Positions 6,998 to 14,017 are shown, counted from the stretch's first letter. The stretch: 21,556 nucleotides of DNA from Clostridiales bacterium UBA3953 (GCA_002385415.1 DGDL01000090.1:1-21556); one strand, 5' to 3'. Numbers and translations are program-made. Notes: generated from the sequence alone by a model not told the origin.

Positions 6998-8299
6998 TTA
7001 TCTTGCAAGCAGCAGGTCAAAGTTTTCGAGGTTTACGGAGAGGTCACGCAAAAAGCGTGCCGCGGGCGCGCCGTCAAGCGCGCGATGGTCAAACGTAAGC
7101 GACAGCCCCATCGCAGGATAAAAGACGTCTTTGCCGTCAACTTCCTTTACGCGGCGGGTAATGTTGCAGACGCCGAGTATACCCGTCTGCGGCGGGTTAA
7201 TAACCGGCGTGAAGCTCTCTACGCCCAGCGAGCCGAGGTTTGTGACCGTAAACGAGGCGCCCCGCAAAAGGTCGGGCGCAACCGAGCCTCTCTGCGCCGC
7301 CGCGATAAGCTCTTTGGCTTTTGCCGAAAGTTCGGCAAGCGTCAGCTTGTCGGCACCGAAAAGTGTCGGGACAAGCAGCCCGCGCTCGGTATCGACGGCG
7401 ATTCCGAGATTGACGCCCGTAAACTGGCGTATTACGCCCTCTTCTTCAAGATAATGCGCGTTGAGGTCCGGATGCGCGAGGATGGTACGCGACACCGCAA
7501 ACAAAATCATATCGTTGAGCGTTATGTTGGGCAGGCCCAGCTTTTCCGCGCGTTCCTTGAGCGCCGCGCGCATCTCAAGCAGCTTTGTCGCGTCAAACGA
7601 GGCGTTGAGCGTAAGCTGTGCCATGCTGGAAAGCGACGCGTGCATGGCTTTGGCGATTGTGCGGCGCACCGATGTCAGCTTGACGTCGCGATACTCAACC
7701 TGCGCTGCGGCCGATGCCACAGGCTGGGCTGCGGCAGGTACGGGAAGCTCGGCCGGCTCGGCGGACGCCGATTTTGTCAAGCCGAGGTCGAGCAGGCGGT
7801 TGATATCTCGCTCGATTACGCGGCCGTTTGGGCCGGTCGGTACAACGCGCGAAAGGTCGGCATCGGTTTTCTCGGCCAGCCTGCGTGCGCGCGGGGAGAT
7901 TTTGAGAGACGACACGTCAACCGATTTTGCCGCGGGCATGCTTTCGGCTGCAGGAGCCTCTGCCGCTGCAGCATCCTGCGCCGGGGCAGCTTTTTCCGCT
8001 TCTTCGGATTTTTCTGCTTCTGGTGCCTGAGCGTCGGCAACAAGCGCCGAGATGTCCTCGCCAGGCTCGCCAATTACACAGACGGGCTGCAGAACCGGAA
8101 CGTCGTCGCCTTCTTCCGCCAATATCTCAAGCAGTGTGCCCTCGACATTCGCGGCTTCTTCAAAGGATGACTTGTCGGTTTCGTAAGTAAACAGAATGTC
8201 GCCCACGGCGACCTTGTCACCTTTATTCTTTTTCCATTCGGTTATAATACACGACTCGACGCTCTGTCCCTGCCGCGGCATTATAACAACTGTAGCCAT
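6998..8299 (-). CDS. 2-oxoacid dehydrogenase E2 (dihydrolipoyl acyltransferase)
   Basis: The 433-residue protein is the core of the complex and transfers the acyl group from its lipoyl arm to CoA. It has one lipoyl domain (1-80) with the attachment lysine K43 in ETDKSS. An Ala/Glu/Pro-rich linker (about 88-128) precedes a peripheral-subunit-binding domain, KISPRARRLAEK...GRVIERDI (133-166). The catalytic domain (about 200-433) contains DHRALDG with H405 and D409. I chose the ATG at 8299, preceded by GGGGGA. The TTG at 8314 would start inside that purine-rich stretch. It is the first enzyme gene after the deoR-type regulator, giving the order E2-E3-E1 instead of the usual E1-E2-E3. Substrate specificity follows E1. 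Confidence 0.93.
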   Translation of the reverse strand: MATVVIMPRQGQSVESCIITEWKKNKGDKVAVGDILFTYETDKSSFEEAANVEGTLLEILAEEGDDVPVLQPVCVIGEPGEDISALVADAQAPEAEKSEEAEKAAPAQDAAAAEAPAAESMPAAKSVDVSSLKISPRARRLAEKTDADLSRVVPTGPNGRVIERDINRLLDLGLTKSASAEPAELPVPAAAQPVASAAAQVEYRDVKLTSVRRTIAKAMHASLSSMAQLTLNASFDATKLLEMRAALKERAEKLGLPNITLNDMILFAVSRTILAHPDLNAHYLEEEGVIRQFTGVNLGIAVDTERGLLVPTLFGADKLTLAELSAKAKELIAAAQRGSVAPDLLRGASFTVTNLGSLGVESFTPVINPPQTGILGVCNITRRVKEVDGKDVFYPAMGLSLTFDHRALDGAPAARFLRDLSVNLENFDLLLAR

Positions 8300-8315
8300 A
8301 TTGATTTCCCCCAAA

Positions 8316-8346
8316 CAGTTATTTTAACAGTGTTTGCTTTTGTCAC
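8316..8346 (-). promoter_or_regulatory. candidate promoter and overlapping operator for the dehydrogenase genes
   Basis: On the minus strand, GTGACA (8341-8346) and AATAAC (8318-8323) are 17 bp apart and could be -35 and -10 elements. The -10 overlaps an inverted repeat, GTTA-TTT-TAAC (8318-8328), whose half-site reads TGTTAA on the minus strand. The same half-site occurs in the palindrome near the deoR promoter. Both assignments are by eye and weaker than the deoR promoter. Confidence 0.35.
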
Positions 8347-8369
8347 AGACCACTCGGTCTTAAGGCTCC

Positions 8370-9137
8370 TTATGTCGCAATTTTAATATCCACACCGGCG
8401 GCTTCGCACTGGCGGGTTATATCCTCCGGCAGCGGAGCGTCGGTGATAATGGTGTCAAGATCCTCAATGCCGCAGAAAGTATAAGGCAGACTTTTATCAA
8501 GCTTCGAGGCATCCATGAGCACTATAACGCGCCTTGCCTTTTGCACAATGAGCTTTTTCAGCTCGCATTCAGAGTAGTTGCCGCTGGTAAGGCCGTTTTT
8601 GCTCGAAAAGCCGGACGGCACAATAAAAGCTATGTCTATATTTATAGAATTGAGGAACTCCATCGCGGGCGTGCCCGATATTGAAATGTTGTCGCGGTTA
8701 ACCATGCCGCCGACCAAATTTATGATAGGTAGTGACTTATTCAAAAGCTCAAGCGCAATGTTCGGGCCGGTGGTGGTAATGGTCAGCCGCTCGTCGGGGA
8801 GCAGGTGTGCCATGCGCAGCATTGTCGTGCCCGAATCAAAAAACATCGACCGCCCGGTCTCTATCATCGAAATCGCACAGCGGGCAATCTTGTCTTTTGC
8901 GGCGGTGTTTTCGTTTAGGCGCTGTGTGAAGCTGTCTTCCATCGATGTGGTGAGAAACTTCATCGAGCGCGCACCTCCGCGCACCTTAATTGCCTCGCCC
9001 TGTTTTTCAAAATACTCAATATCGCGCCGCAAGGTCATGCTGGACACGTCGGGAAAGGCTTTTTCAAGCTCGCGCAGCGAAACAAACGGTTTTGTCTGCA
9101 AAAGTTCTCTAATTGCTGCCCTTCTTAACGTATTCAT
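8370..9137 (-). CDS. DeoR/GlpR family transcriptional regulator
   Basis: The 255-residue protein has an N-terminal winged helix-turn-helix (about 1-57), in which SLRELEKAFPDVSSMTLRRDIEYF (20-43) is the DNA-binding unit and KVRGGA (51-56) the classical end of the domain. The DeoR-type sensor domain follows, with MFFDSGTTM (about 97-105) and TTGPNIALEL, expected to bind a phosphorylated sugar or related metabolite. The start ATG has GGGAG eight bases upstream. Its gene is first in the direction of transcription, before E2-E3-E1, so control of those genes and of itself is a reasonable inference. A palindrome lies directly downstream of its promoter. The effector is unknown. Confidence 0.9.
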   Translation of the reverse strand: MNTLRRAAIRELLQTKPFVSLRELEKAFPDVSSMTLRRDIEYFEKQGEAIKVRGGARSMKFLTTSMEDSFTQRLNENTAAKDKIARCAISMIETGRSMFFDSGTTMLRMAHLLPDERLTITTTGPNIALELLNKSLPIINLVGGMVNRDNISISGTPAMEFLNSINIDIAFIVPSGFSSKNGLTSGNYSECELKKLIVQKARRVIVLMDASKLDKSLPYTFCGIEDLDTIITDAPLPEDITRQCEAAGVDIKIAT

Positions 9138-9231
9138 ATCGACTGCTCCCGCCGCGATAAAATCACAGGCGGGTTTTCCTTTCTACTACTTGTTTGTGTG
9201 CTTGTTTGTGAGGCATCTATTAAAATCTTAA

Positions 9232-9262
9232 AGCACAAAGTGTTAATTTTCACATTAGTGCT
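9232..9262. promoter_or_regulatory. candidate operator for the DeoR-type regulator
   Basis: Two nearly concentric inverted repeats lie here: an inner TGTTAA-TT-TTCACA (9241-9254, one mismatch) and an outer AGCAC...GTGCT (9232-9236, 9258-9262). They begin four bases past the -10 element of the deoR promoter, covering the start of the transcript, where bound protein would block initiation or escape. Confidence 0.5.
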
Positions 9263-9265
9263 GTC

Positions 9266-9294
9266 ATTATATCACGCAGGCTAACATGTGTCAA
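9266..9294 (-). promoter_or_regulatory. consensus promoter of the deoR-dehydrogenase locus
   Basis: On the minus strand, -35 TTGACA (9289-9294) and -10 TATAAT (9266-9271) are separated by exactly 17 bp, a full consensus. Transcription would start near 9259 and give a leader of about 120 nt before the regulator's ATG. Confidence 0.85.
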
Positions 9295-9315
9295 TGCGGT
9301 TCACAATTTATTAAC

Positions 9316-9348
9316 CAAAAATAAAAACCGGAGCAAAACGCTCCGGTT
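9316..9348 (-). terminator. intrinsic terminator of murC
   Basis: A perfect 9-bp stem, AACCGGAGC (9326-9334) with GCTCCGGTT (9340-9348), has a five-base loop. On the minus strand it is followed by TTTTATTTTT. It begins about 30 bp after the murC stop and separates murC from the deoR promoter. Confidence 0.93.
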
Positions 9349-9378
9349 ATACGGTTGCCTTGCTATTTTAACGCAGGG

Positions 9379-10767
9379 TTATACATTCCCCAGCAGCATG
9401 TCGCCGACCTTGTAGATGTCGCCGGCACCCATTGTTATGACAGTGTCGCCCGGCTCAAGATTTTCGCGCAAAAACTGCGCGATTTCCCCAAATCCCCCCA
9501 CATACAGCGCGCCCCGAGTGCGCTCGGCAAGCTGACCGGAGGACACTCCCCATATGTTTTCCTCGCGCGCGGCATAGATATCGGCAAATATCACCCTGTC
9601 GTCCGGGCGCAAAGCCTCAAACGCCGCGCAAAATTCATCGAAAAGCCCGGCTGTCCGCGAGTAGGTGTGAGGCTGGTACACTATCCACAACCTGCCGTCG
9701 GCAACTTTGAGTGCCGCATCGATAGAGGCGCGTATCTCGGTCGGGTGGTGGGCGTAATCGTCGTAAAGCTCGGCTCCGCAGGCGAGGGTGTCGCGATACT
9801 CGAACCGGCGTTTCGCGCCTTTGAAAGTGGCAAGCGCCGCCGCTATTTTATCGGCGCCGATGCCGTGTGCCAGCGCAACAGCCGAGGCTGCGAGCGCATT
9901 GTATATGTTGTGCCTGCCGGGCGCGGCAAGGGCCACTCTAACAATTTCGCTGCCCCGCTCGCAAAGCGTAAAGCGCGCCGCGCCGCGCTCGAATGTAATG
10001 TCTTCTGCCGTATATATTGCATCCGGCGACTCGAGTCCGTAGGTTATCAGCTCGCCAGTATACTTTTTTGTCGCTCGGCGGACATTTTCGCTGTCAATAT
10101 TGACAACGGCGCGCTCCGCATACGACAAAAATCGCGTAAACGAGCGCACAATATGCTCTATGCCCGTAAAGTAGTCTATATGGTCAAGCTCGATGTTAAG
10201 CGCCACCGCGGTCGTGGGACAAAACGACAAAAACGAGTCCGTATACTCGTCTGCCTCGAATATGAAATACTCGTCGCCCCCGAGCCGGTACGCGCTACCA
10301 AGCTCAATGCTCTCGGCGCCGCTGACGATCGTCGGGTTTGTGCCCGCTTCTATGAAGATATGCGAGACCATCGAGGTGCAGGTGCTTTTGCCATGCATGC
10401 CGCCGACACCGATGCGGTATTTGTATTCTGACATAAGCGCACCGAGAAACTCGGCACGGCGCACGAGCGGAATACCCTGCCGCTCGGCATCGATCCACTC
10501 TTCGTTGTCGGGATGGATTGCCGAGGTATAAACCGCAAGCTCGGCTCCGTAAAACTCACCGGTATGCTCGAACCGCACCTTTATCCCGCGCTCGATGAGC
10601 TTGTCGGTTATGGCGGTCGGCGTGCGGTCATATCCGCTGACAATCGCGCCCCGGTCGGCACAGATAAGCGCAAGCGCATGCATGCTTATCCCGCCGATGC
10701 CGATAAAAAATATACGGCTCCCGGATGAAATGTATGCGAGAATTTCGCTGTCGGTCATCTCGGTCAT
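9379..10767 (-). CDS. murC: UDP-N-acetylmuramate--L-alanine ligase
   Basis: The 462-residue enzyme adds L-alanine to UDP-MurNAc, the first peptide-forming step of peptidoglycan precursor synthesis in the cytoplasm. The N-terminal nucleotide-fold motif FIGIGGISMHALA is at 21-33. The ATP-binding loop is GVGGMHGKSTCTS (120-132), the central-domain signature LNIELDHIDYF, and the C-terminal domain has YDDYAHHPTEI and VYQPHTYSR. Most Mur ligases have T in the GTHGKT loop; here it is M124 with S128, a visible deviation. The first ATG is preceded by GGAG ten bases upstream; a second ATG three codons later is also possible. The gene is divergent from spoVG and has its own terminator. Confidence 0.95.
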   Translation of the reverse strand: MTEMTDSEILAYISSGSRIFFIGIGGISMHALALICADRGAIVSGYDRTPTAITDKLIERGIKVRFEHTGEFYGAELAVYTSAIHPDNEEWIDAERQGIPLVRRAEFLGALMSEYKYRIGVGGMHGKSTCTSMVSHIFIEAGTNPTIVSGAESIELGSAYRLGGDEYFIFEADEYTDSFLSFCPTTAVALNIELDHIDYFTGIEHIVRSFTRFLSYAERAVVNIDSENVRRATKKYTGELITYGLESPDAIYTAEDITFERGAARFTLCERGSEIVRVALAAPGRHNIYNALAASAVALAHGIGADKIAAALATFKGAKRRFEYRDTLACGAELYDDYAHHPTEIRASIDAALKVADGRLWIVYQPHTYSRTAGLFDEFCAAFEALRPDDRVIFADIYAAREENIWGVSSGQLAERTRGALYVGGFGEIAQFLRENLEPGDTVITMGAGDIYKVGDMLLGNV

Positions 10768-10828
10768 TTTCTTGCTTCTCCAATCAATCGTTAATCCAAT
10801 AAAACACTTGTATTTTTAGACAATTTAA

Positions 10829-10928
10829 TTGCATTATTTATGGCATTTGTATAAAATATGGCACAATTATTTACTTTTTATTGAATTGCTCTTCACAATA
10901 TTATACTATAATTTCCTTAATCGCGCAA
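10829..10928. promoter_or_regulatory. AT-rich divergent promoter region between murC and spoVG
   Basis: For spoVG (plus strand) there are two candidate pairs: TTGCAT-17-TAAAAT (10829-10857) and TTGAAT-17-TACTAT (10881-10909). For murC (minus strand), TTGCGC-17-TATAAT lies at 10900-10928 and would overlap the second. I do not see a clear SigH-type motif like that known for Bacillus spoVG. Which pair is used cannot be settled from sequence. Confidence 0.4.
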
Positions 10929-10953
10929 AACAAATCATATGGAGGCAACAAAA

Positions 10954-11313
10954 ATGCAAATTACCGACGTTAAAGTGCGTAAGATTTTCGACGACGATAG
11001 CCCCATGAAAGCAATCGTTTCGGTTACGCTCGACAACCAGCTTGCACTGCATGACATTAAGGTTATCCACGCGCGGGAAAAAATGTTCATAGTCATGCCC
11101 AGCAGGAAAAATCCTGACAATACCTATCGCGATATTGTCCATCCGCTCAACTCGGCCTTCCGCACCGAGCTTGAACAGGCGATTTTCGCTGCATACCACA
11201 TGGAACTCGAGCAAAGAAGGCTCGCACAGCAGGCTGCCCCTCAACAGACCGTCGAAGTTCCCGAAGAAAACAGCACAGCCTCCTCGGATATCTCCGACAC
11301 CATCGCCAACTGA
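10954..11313 (+). CDS. spoVG: septation/RNA-binding regulator SpoVG
   Basis: The 119-residue protein begins MQITDVKVRKIFDDD, the standard SpoVG start. It continues through the conserved VTLDNQLALHDIKVI and FIVMPSRKN segments to DIVHPLNSAFRTELEQAI. The last 25 residues are a Gln/Glu/Ser-rich variable tail. SpoVG is a small nucleic-acid-binding regulator affecting septation, sporulation and virulence traits in Bacillota. An in-frame ATG five codons earlier would overlap the GGAGG ribosome binding site (10941-10945), so the ATG at 10954 is the start. The glmU gene that often follows spoVG in Bacillota is not here; about 650 bp of apparently decayed sequence follows instead. Confidence 0.95.
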   Translation: MQITDVKVRKIFDDDSPMKAIVSVTLDNQLALHDIKVIHAREKMFIVMPSRKNPDNTYRDIVHPLNSAFRTELEQAIFAAYHMELEQRRLAQQAAPQQTVEVPEENSTASSDISDTIAN

Positions 11314-11972
11314 CCTCCGGTACAGGGGTGCTCGCAGCCATCTCATCGCAACCGGGCACCGTGCCTCGTTTCAGCACATAAACATAAAAGGACATATCGG
11401 CTTTATAGTTCGTAACATTTTGGTCGGCAAAATCGCGGCGCTCGCCTCCGATGTGATAACCGGCGGCGGCACATACGACACCGAAGCGCTTTTGGAGCGC
11501 TCGATGCAGCCCTGACATACGGAGAGGTTCACCTTATTATGGACGGAGCGGCACTTGTTCGCGGGTTGAAACTTCACTTCAACACCACGTTCGAGTGCCT
11601 TCTCCCAATTATGTCTTTTTCTCACCGACGGACGGCGTGTTCCTTGACGACGCCGCCCAAGGGATGCGTATGCCGTCGCGCAGCACATCTATGAAGATTG
11701 TGCGGATGTCATGTCACAGACAACAATTACATGTATGTAAAATTTCCCATTGACACTTTAATTATACGCAATGCACAGGTGCGTCGCGCCCCGAATATCC
11801 CGCCAGCCGGCATATTTTTGCGCATTTTGCCCCAATGTAAGCGAAAACGCTTATCGTTGACCGGGTCTACACGAAGCGGCTGAAGCGCATTGCCGACAAG
11901 GCAAAGCCGACTACATCCACCGCACCGGCGATATAAGTGTCGACATGGAAGGTGATTTTATTACAAAAAACA
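11314..11972 (+). pseudogene. probable decayed coding sequence of unknown identity
   Basis: No intact gene is found in 660 bp, but coding-like fragments occur in different plus-strand frames. One near 11376-11515 reads GFIVRNILVGKIAALASDV and on to a stop. One near 11539-11588 starts MDGAALVRGLKLHFNTTFE. A third near 11614-11745 reads SPTDGVFLDDAAQG and, after a frameshift, DAYAVAQHIYEDCADVMSQ. The last, near 11849-11980, reads LIVDRVYTKRLKRIADKAK and, after another shift, DYIHRTGDISVDMEGDF. Stops and shifts separate them. I do not recognise the parent gene or genes. A TAAGCG/CGCTTA hairpin lies at 11838-11853. It could also be non-coding sequence that happens to read well. Confidence 0.4.
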
Positions 11973-12740
11973 CTACTTAAGCCCGGCTATAACCGCTCCG
12001 CCCATATCCTCGAGTGGGCCGGTCCCAAGCGAAACCAGCCTGACCCCGTGTGAGCGGGCAAACGACTGAAGCTGCTCATAATGCTTGTAAGCGGTTATAT
12101 CGCCGAAAAACCCGCAGGTATCTTCACCGAGCATAACTCCACTTCCCCCTATAAAGCCGTCGCAGCGCACCGCGTCGCCGACCGGCTTTATTTTTTTGCC
12201 CTTTTCATCAAATCCGGAGGGAGCCGCAGCCCGCAAAATTATACCGCCCGGCGGGAGCATCAGCACGCTTGCGCCCTGCGACAGCAGCGCTTTTTCAAGC
12301 CCTCGGTCGGCCGTCACCGCAGCGCGCTCGCCGAGCGCGAGCACCGAGCAGCGCGCATAGCCCTGTTTCACGCCTACATGCTTGTTATATGCTGCTTTCA
12401 CCGTTTTCGACACGCTGTCCAGCCGCCCGTAAAGCACATCGCGCAGCGCCAGCGCGTTCAGCAGCACATCCTGCGGGTATTCGGCGCCCACCGGTTCGTC
12501 GGTCAGCGCAAATCGCAGGCCTGTCCGGTCAAACAACTCGCGGTTTTCGCGGTAGTAGTTTTCATGCATCAGCAGCCTGCCGTCGGGCAGCGGGAACAGC
12601 AGCGAGTCGGGATGGCAGCATACATACGGCCCAAGTGCCCCAAAAGAAGGCAAGCGTATCACGATGTAACCGAGCAAAGCCAAAGCAAACTCGATTTCAT
12701 CGGATACGCCCTGATGAACAAATATATATGATTTCATCAT
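11973..12740 (-). CDS. DUF6873-like protein, putative GME (pentein) fold, function unknown
   Basis: The 255-residue soluble protein resembles, from memory, the clostridial DUF6873 family, which is assigned to the guanidino-group-modifying enzyme fold of arginine and agmatine deiminases. Visible landmarks are YPQDVLLNALAL (about 88-99), KQGYARCSVLALGERAAVTAD (125-145), and the C-terminal pair FFGDITAYKHYEQL and VSLGTGPLEDMGGAVIAGL. The paired 'GD/ED + GG' segments fit a repeat-built pentein, but I cannot point to an intact deiminase active site. The ATGATG start has GTAGGA just upstream. It lies 57 bp after rpmB with no terminator between, so it may share the rpmB promoter. The role is unknown. 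Confidence 0.65.
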   Translation of the reverse strand: MMKSYIFVHQGVSDEIEFALALLGYIVIRLPSFGALGPYVCCHPDSLLFPLPDGRLLMHENYYRENRELFDRTGLRFALTDEPVGAEYPQDVLLNALALRDVLYGRLDSVSKTVKAAYNKHVGVKQGYARCSVLALGERAAVTADRGLEKALLSQGASVLMLPPGGIILRAAAPSGFDEKGKKIKPVGDAVRCDGFIGGSGVMLGEDTCGFFGDITAYKHYEQLQSFARSHGVRLVSLGTGPLEDMGGAVIAGLK

Positions 12741-12797
12741 TTTTCCTACGCCGGAACGTGTATTTCCGATCGCAGCTTTGCCTTCCGCATATCTCCG

Positions 12798-12986
12798 TCA
12801 AACGGCTCTTGTAACCTTGCCGGATCTCAGGCAACGGCTGCATACCTTAACCGTTTTGTTTGTGCCGTTCATATTGGCGCGCACTTTGCGGATGTTCGGC
12901 TTCCAGGTTCTTGATGTCTTGCGGTTGGAGTGGGACACTTTGTTGCCAAACGAGGTTCCCTTTCCGCAAATTTCACACTTTGCCAT
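12798..12986 (-). CDS. rpmB: 50S ribosomal protein L28 (zinc-ribbon form)
   Basis: The 62-residue protein of the large ribosomal subunit begins MAKCEICGKGTSFGNKVSHS and continues with NRKTSRTWKPNIRKVR, the L28 core. It has two CxxC pairs (CEIC near the start, CSRC near the end), so this is the zinc-binding C+ form, as opposed to the cysteine-free form used by many bacteria under zinc limitation. The ATG at 12986 has GGAGGG eight bases upstream; a GTG two codons earlier is less well placed. The promoter at 13041-13069 serves it, and the DUF6873-like gene follows on the same strand. Confidence 0.96.
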   Translation of the reverse strand: MAKCEICGKGTSFGNKVSHSNRKTSRTWKPNIRKVRANMNGTNKTVKVCSRCLRSGKVTRAV

Positions 12987-13040
12987 ATTCACTACCCTCC
13001 GTTCCCGGTGTATAAAATCACAGATTCAATCAACCATCGC

Positions 13041-13069
13041 ATTATATCATACAAACCGCTCTATTGCAA
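13041..13069 (-). promoter_or_regulatory. promoter of rpmB
   Basis: On the minus strand, -35 TTGCAA (13064-13069) and -10 TATAAT (13041-13046) are 17 bp apart. This gives a leader of about 50 nt before the rpmB ATG. Confidence 0.75.
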
Positions 13070-13119
13070 GAGGTTTTAATAATAATTTTCAACGTCGACA
13101 AATTTCAATATATTTTCTG

Positions 13120-13148
13120 TTGACAAATCAGTTATAATATGGTATCAC
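13120..13148 (+). promoter_or_regulatory. candidate promoter of the small coiled-coil gene
   Basis: TTGACA (13120-13125) and TATCAC (13143-13148) are 17 bp apart on the plus strand. A TATAAT lies between them, too close to pair with this -35. TGTCAA at 13150-13155 makes an inverted repeat with the -35 hexamer, which could be an operator. Confidence 0.45.
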
Positions 13149-13209
13149 TGTCAATACTATGTACGCGGAATAAAAATTTTAAACACTAATTGACGGAGGT
13201 AAAGCAATA

Positions 13210-13440
13210 ATGCCGCGTGGAAGAAAACCAAAAAACGCAGTCCGAGCAGTTGAAGAAATCGATGCCGATATTGCGTCGGTCACCGCTCAAATTGCGGAGC
13301 TGAGAAAGAGGCTCTCCGCACTGAAAAAGGAGCGCGTGAATGCACTCGCCGCAAAAGAACAGCAGCAGCTGCAGCTGCTTGGCGAAAAGATACGCGAAAG
13401 TGGAAAAACCATCGAGGAATGGCTGAAAGAAATCGGTTAA
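13210..13440 (+). CDS. small basic coiled-coil protein, function unknown
   Basis: The 76-residue protein is not one I recognise. Residues 2-8, PRGRKPK, resemble an AT-hook-like DNA-binding tip. Residues about 15-60 form a predicted coiled coil with regular Leu/Ile spacing (IASVTAQIAELRKRLSALKK), and the end GKTIEEWLKEIG could be a short helix. There is no membrane segment. It is clearly expressed-looking: GGAGGT precedes the ATG and a terminator follows 10 bp after the stop. A nucleoid-associated or DNA-bridging role is possible but is inference; it could equally be a structural or regulatory partner of another protein. Confidence 0.75.
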   Translation: MPRGRKPKNAVRAVEEIDADIASVTAQIAELRKRLSALKKERVNALAAKEQQQLQLLGEKIRESGKTIEEWLKEIG

Positions 13441-13450
13441 TCGCTGCAGT

Positions 13451-13483
13451 GAGCGGTGCGCCTGTGGCGTGCTGCTCGCTTTT
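13451..13483 (+). terminator. intrinsic terminator of the small coiled-coil gene
   Basis: GAGCGGTGCGCC (13451-13462) pairs with GGCGTGCTGCTC (13466-13477) over 12 bp with three G-U wobbles and a three-base loop. GCTTTTAT follows on the plus strand. Confidence 0.75.
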
Positions 13484-13677
13484 ATGCACAACATAATAAG
13501 TATGTGTCGCGAAAGCCTTTTAAATGTATCTCTTGTTTATGCTATAAAAAGCTGCCAATAGCGTTAATAGCTCGCAGGTTTTGTTATCAAAATTCTCACT
13601 ATTGAGGAGCATTGGCGACAGTTATCGTTTTCTTAATTTGTCTTATACTTTGCACAAATATAAACAACTATTAGCCG
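13484..13677. other. AT-rich intergenic stretch, nothing recognised
   Basis: Between the terminator of the coiled-coil gene and the next terminator there is no gene, RNA or repeat that I can support. Short plus-strand reading frames here lack a ribosome binding site and recognisable sequence. Confidence 0.5.
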
Positions 13678-13713
13678 AAAAAACCGCAGTGCCCGGTGCG
13701 CTGCGGTTTTTTT
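13678..13713 (-). terminator. intrinsic terminator (bidirectional) after the phosphatase-like stub
   Basis: ACCGCAG (13683-13689) pairs with CTGCGGT (13701-13707). A-run and T-run flanks let it work in both directions; on the minus strand it ends in TTTTTT. It touches the stop codon of the reading frame at 13712-13960, which supports that frame being the true end of a gene. Confidence 0.88.
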
Positions 13714-13960
13714 ATGTGCGGATAAAAATCAGCGGGACTTTAACCTCAGCCTCGATCAGACCGGCATGCGCTGCGCGCATCTGCTCCTCCGTGCGCTCAC
13801 GCACCTCAATGGCTACGTTGCCGGTCACCGCGGCTATATAGTCGCCGATGAAGCCAGCTGTGCGCAGATGGGGAGTGCCGGTGCCGAAAAGACCGAGCCG
13901 CCTCGCTCTCTCACGCGAAAAGAGCATAAAGCAGTCGCCGAAAGCTAGTCGGGATAGCAA
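13712..13960 (-). pseudogene. 3' remnant of an alkaline-phosphatase-superfamily gene
   Basis: An 82-codon frame ends exactly at a good intrinsic terminator. Its sequence resembles only the C-terminal end of alkaline phosphatase/phosphodiesterase-type metalloenzymes: RRLGLFGTGTPHLRTAGFIGDYIAAVTG (about 20-47) and AAHAGLIEAEVKVPLIFI (63-80), like the closing HGGLTxxEMLVPLI segment. The metal-binding N-terminal and central parts are absent. Upstream (13961-14017) the frame soon meets a stop in AT-rich DNA, and the only initiation codon is a TTG without a convincing ribosome binding site. The usual catalytic-site His is replaced (AHAGL instead of HGGL). I read it as a gene truncated by deletion; a genuine small protein is less likely. 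Confidence 0.6.
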
Positions 13961-14017
13961 ATTCTCATTTTATTTTTATGTTGCAATATAAACTTTTTTA
14001 TTTACAGGCTCGCGGGT

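Noticed and set aside
6992..8170. A 392-codon open frame on the plus strand
   Set aside because: It is antisense to the E2 gene, whose lipoyl, subunit-binding and catalytic motifs are unmistakable.
8300..8314. TTG start extending E2 by five residues
   Set aside because: It would use the ribosome binding site of the ATG at 8299 as coding sequence, and the ATG gives the normal lipoyl-domain start.
9355..10431. A 358-codon open frame on the plus strand
   Set aside because: It is antisense to murC; no motif or ribosome binding site.
10939..10953. Upstream in-frame ATG for spoVG
   Set aside because: That ATG overlaps the GGAGG ribosome binding site; MQITDV is the conserved N-terminus.
11836..11853. 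cre-like catabolite-response site (TGTAAGCGAAAACG)
   Set aside because: Two consensus positions are wrong, the palindrome spacing does not fit, and no intact catabolic gene follows.
13186..13494. 102-codon minus-strand frame
   Set aside because: It is antisense to the small coiled-coil gene, which has the ribosome binding site, promoter and terminator.
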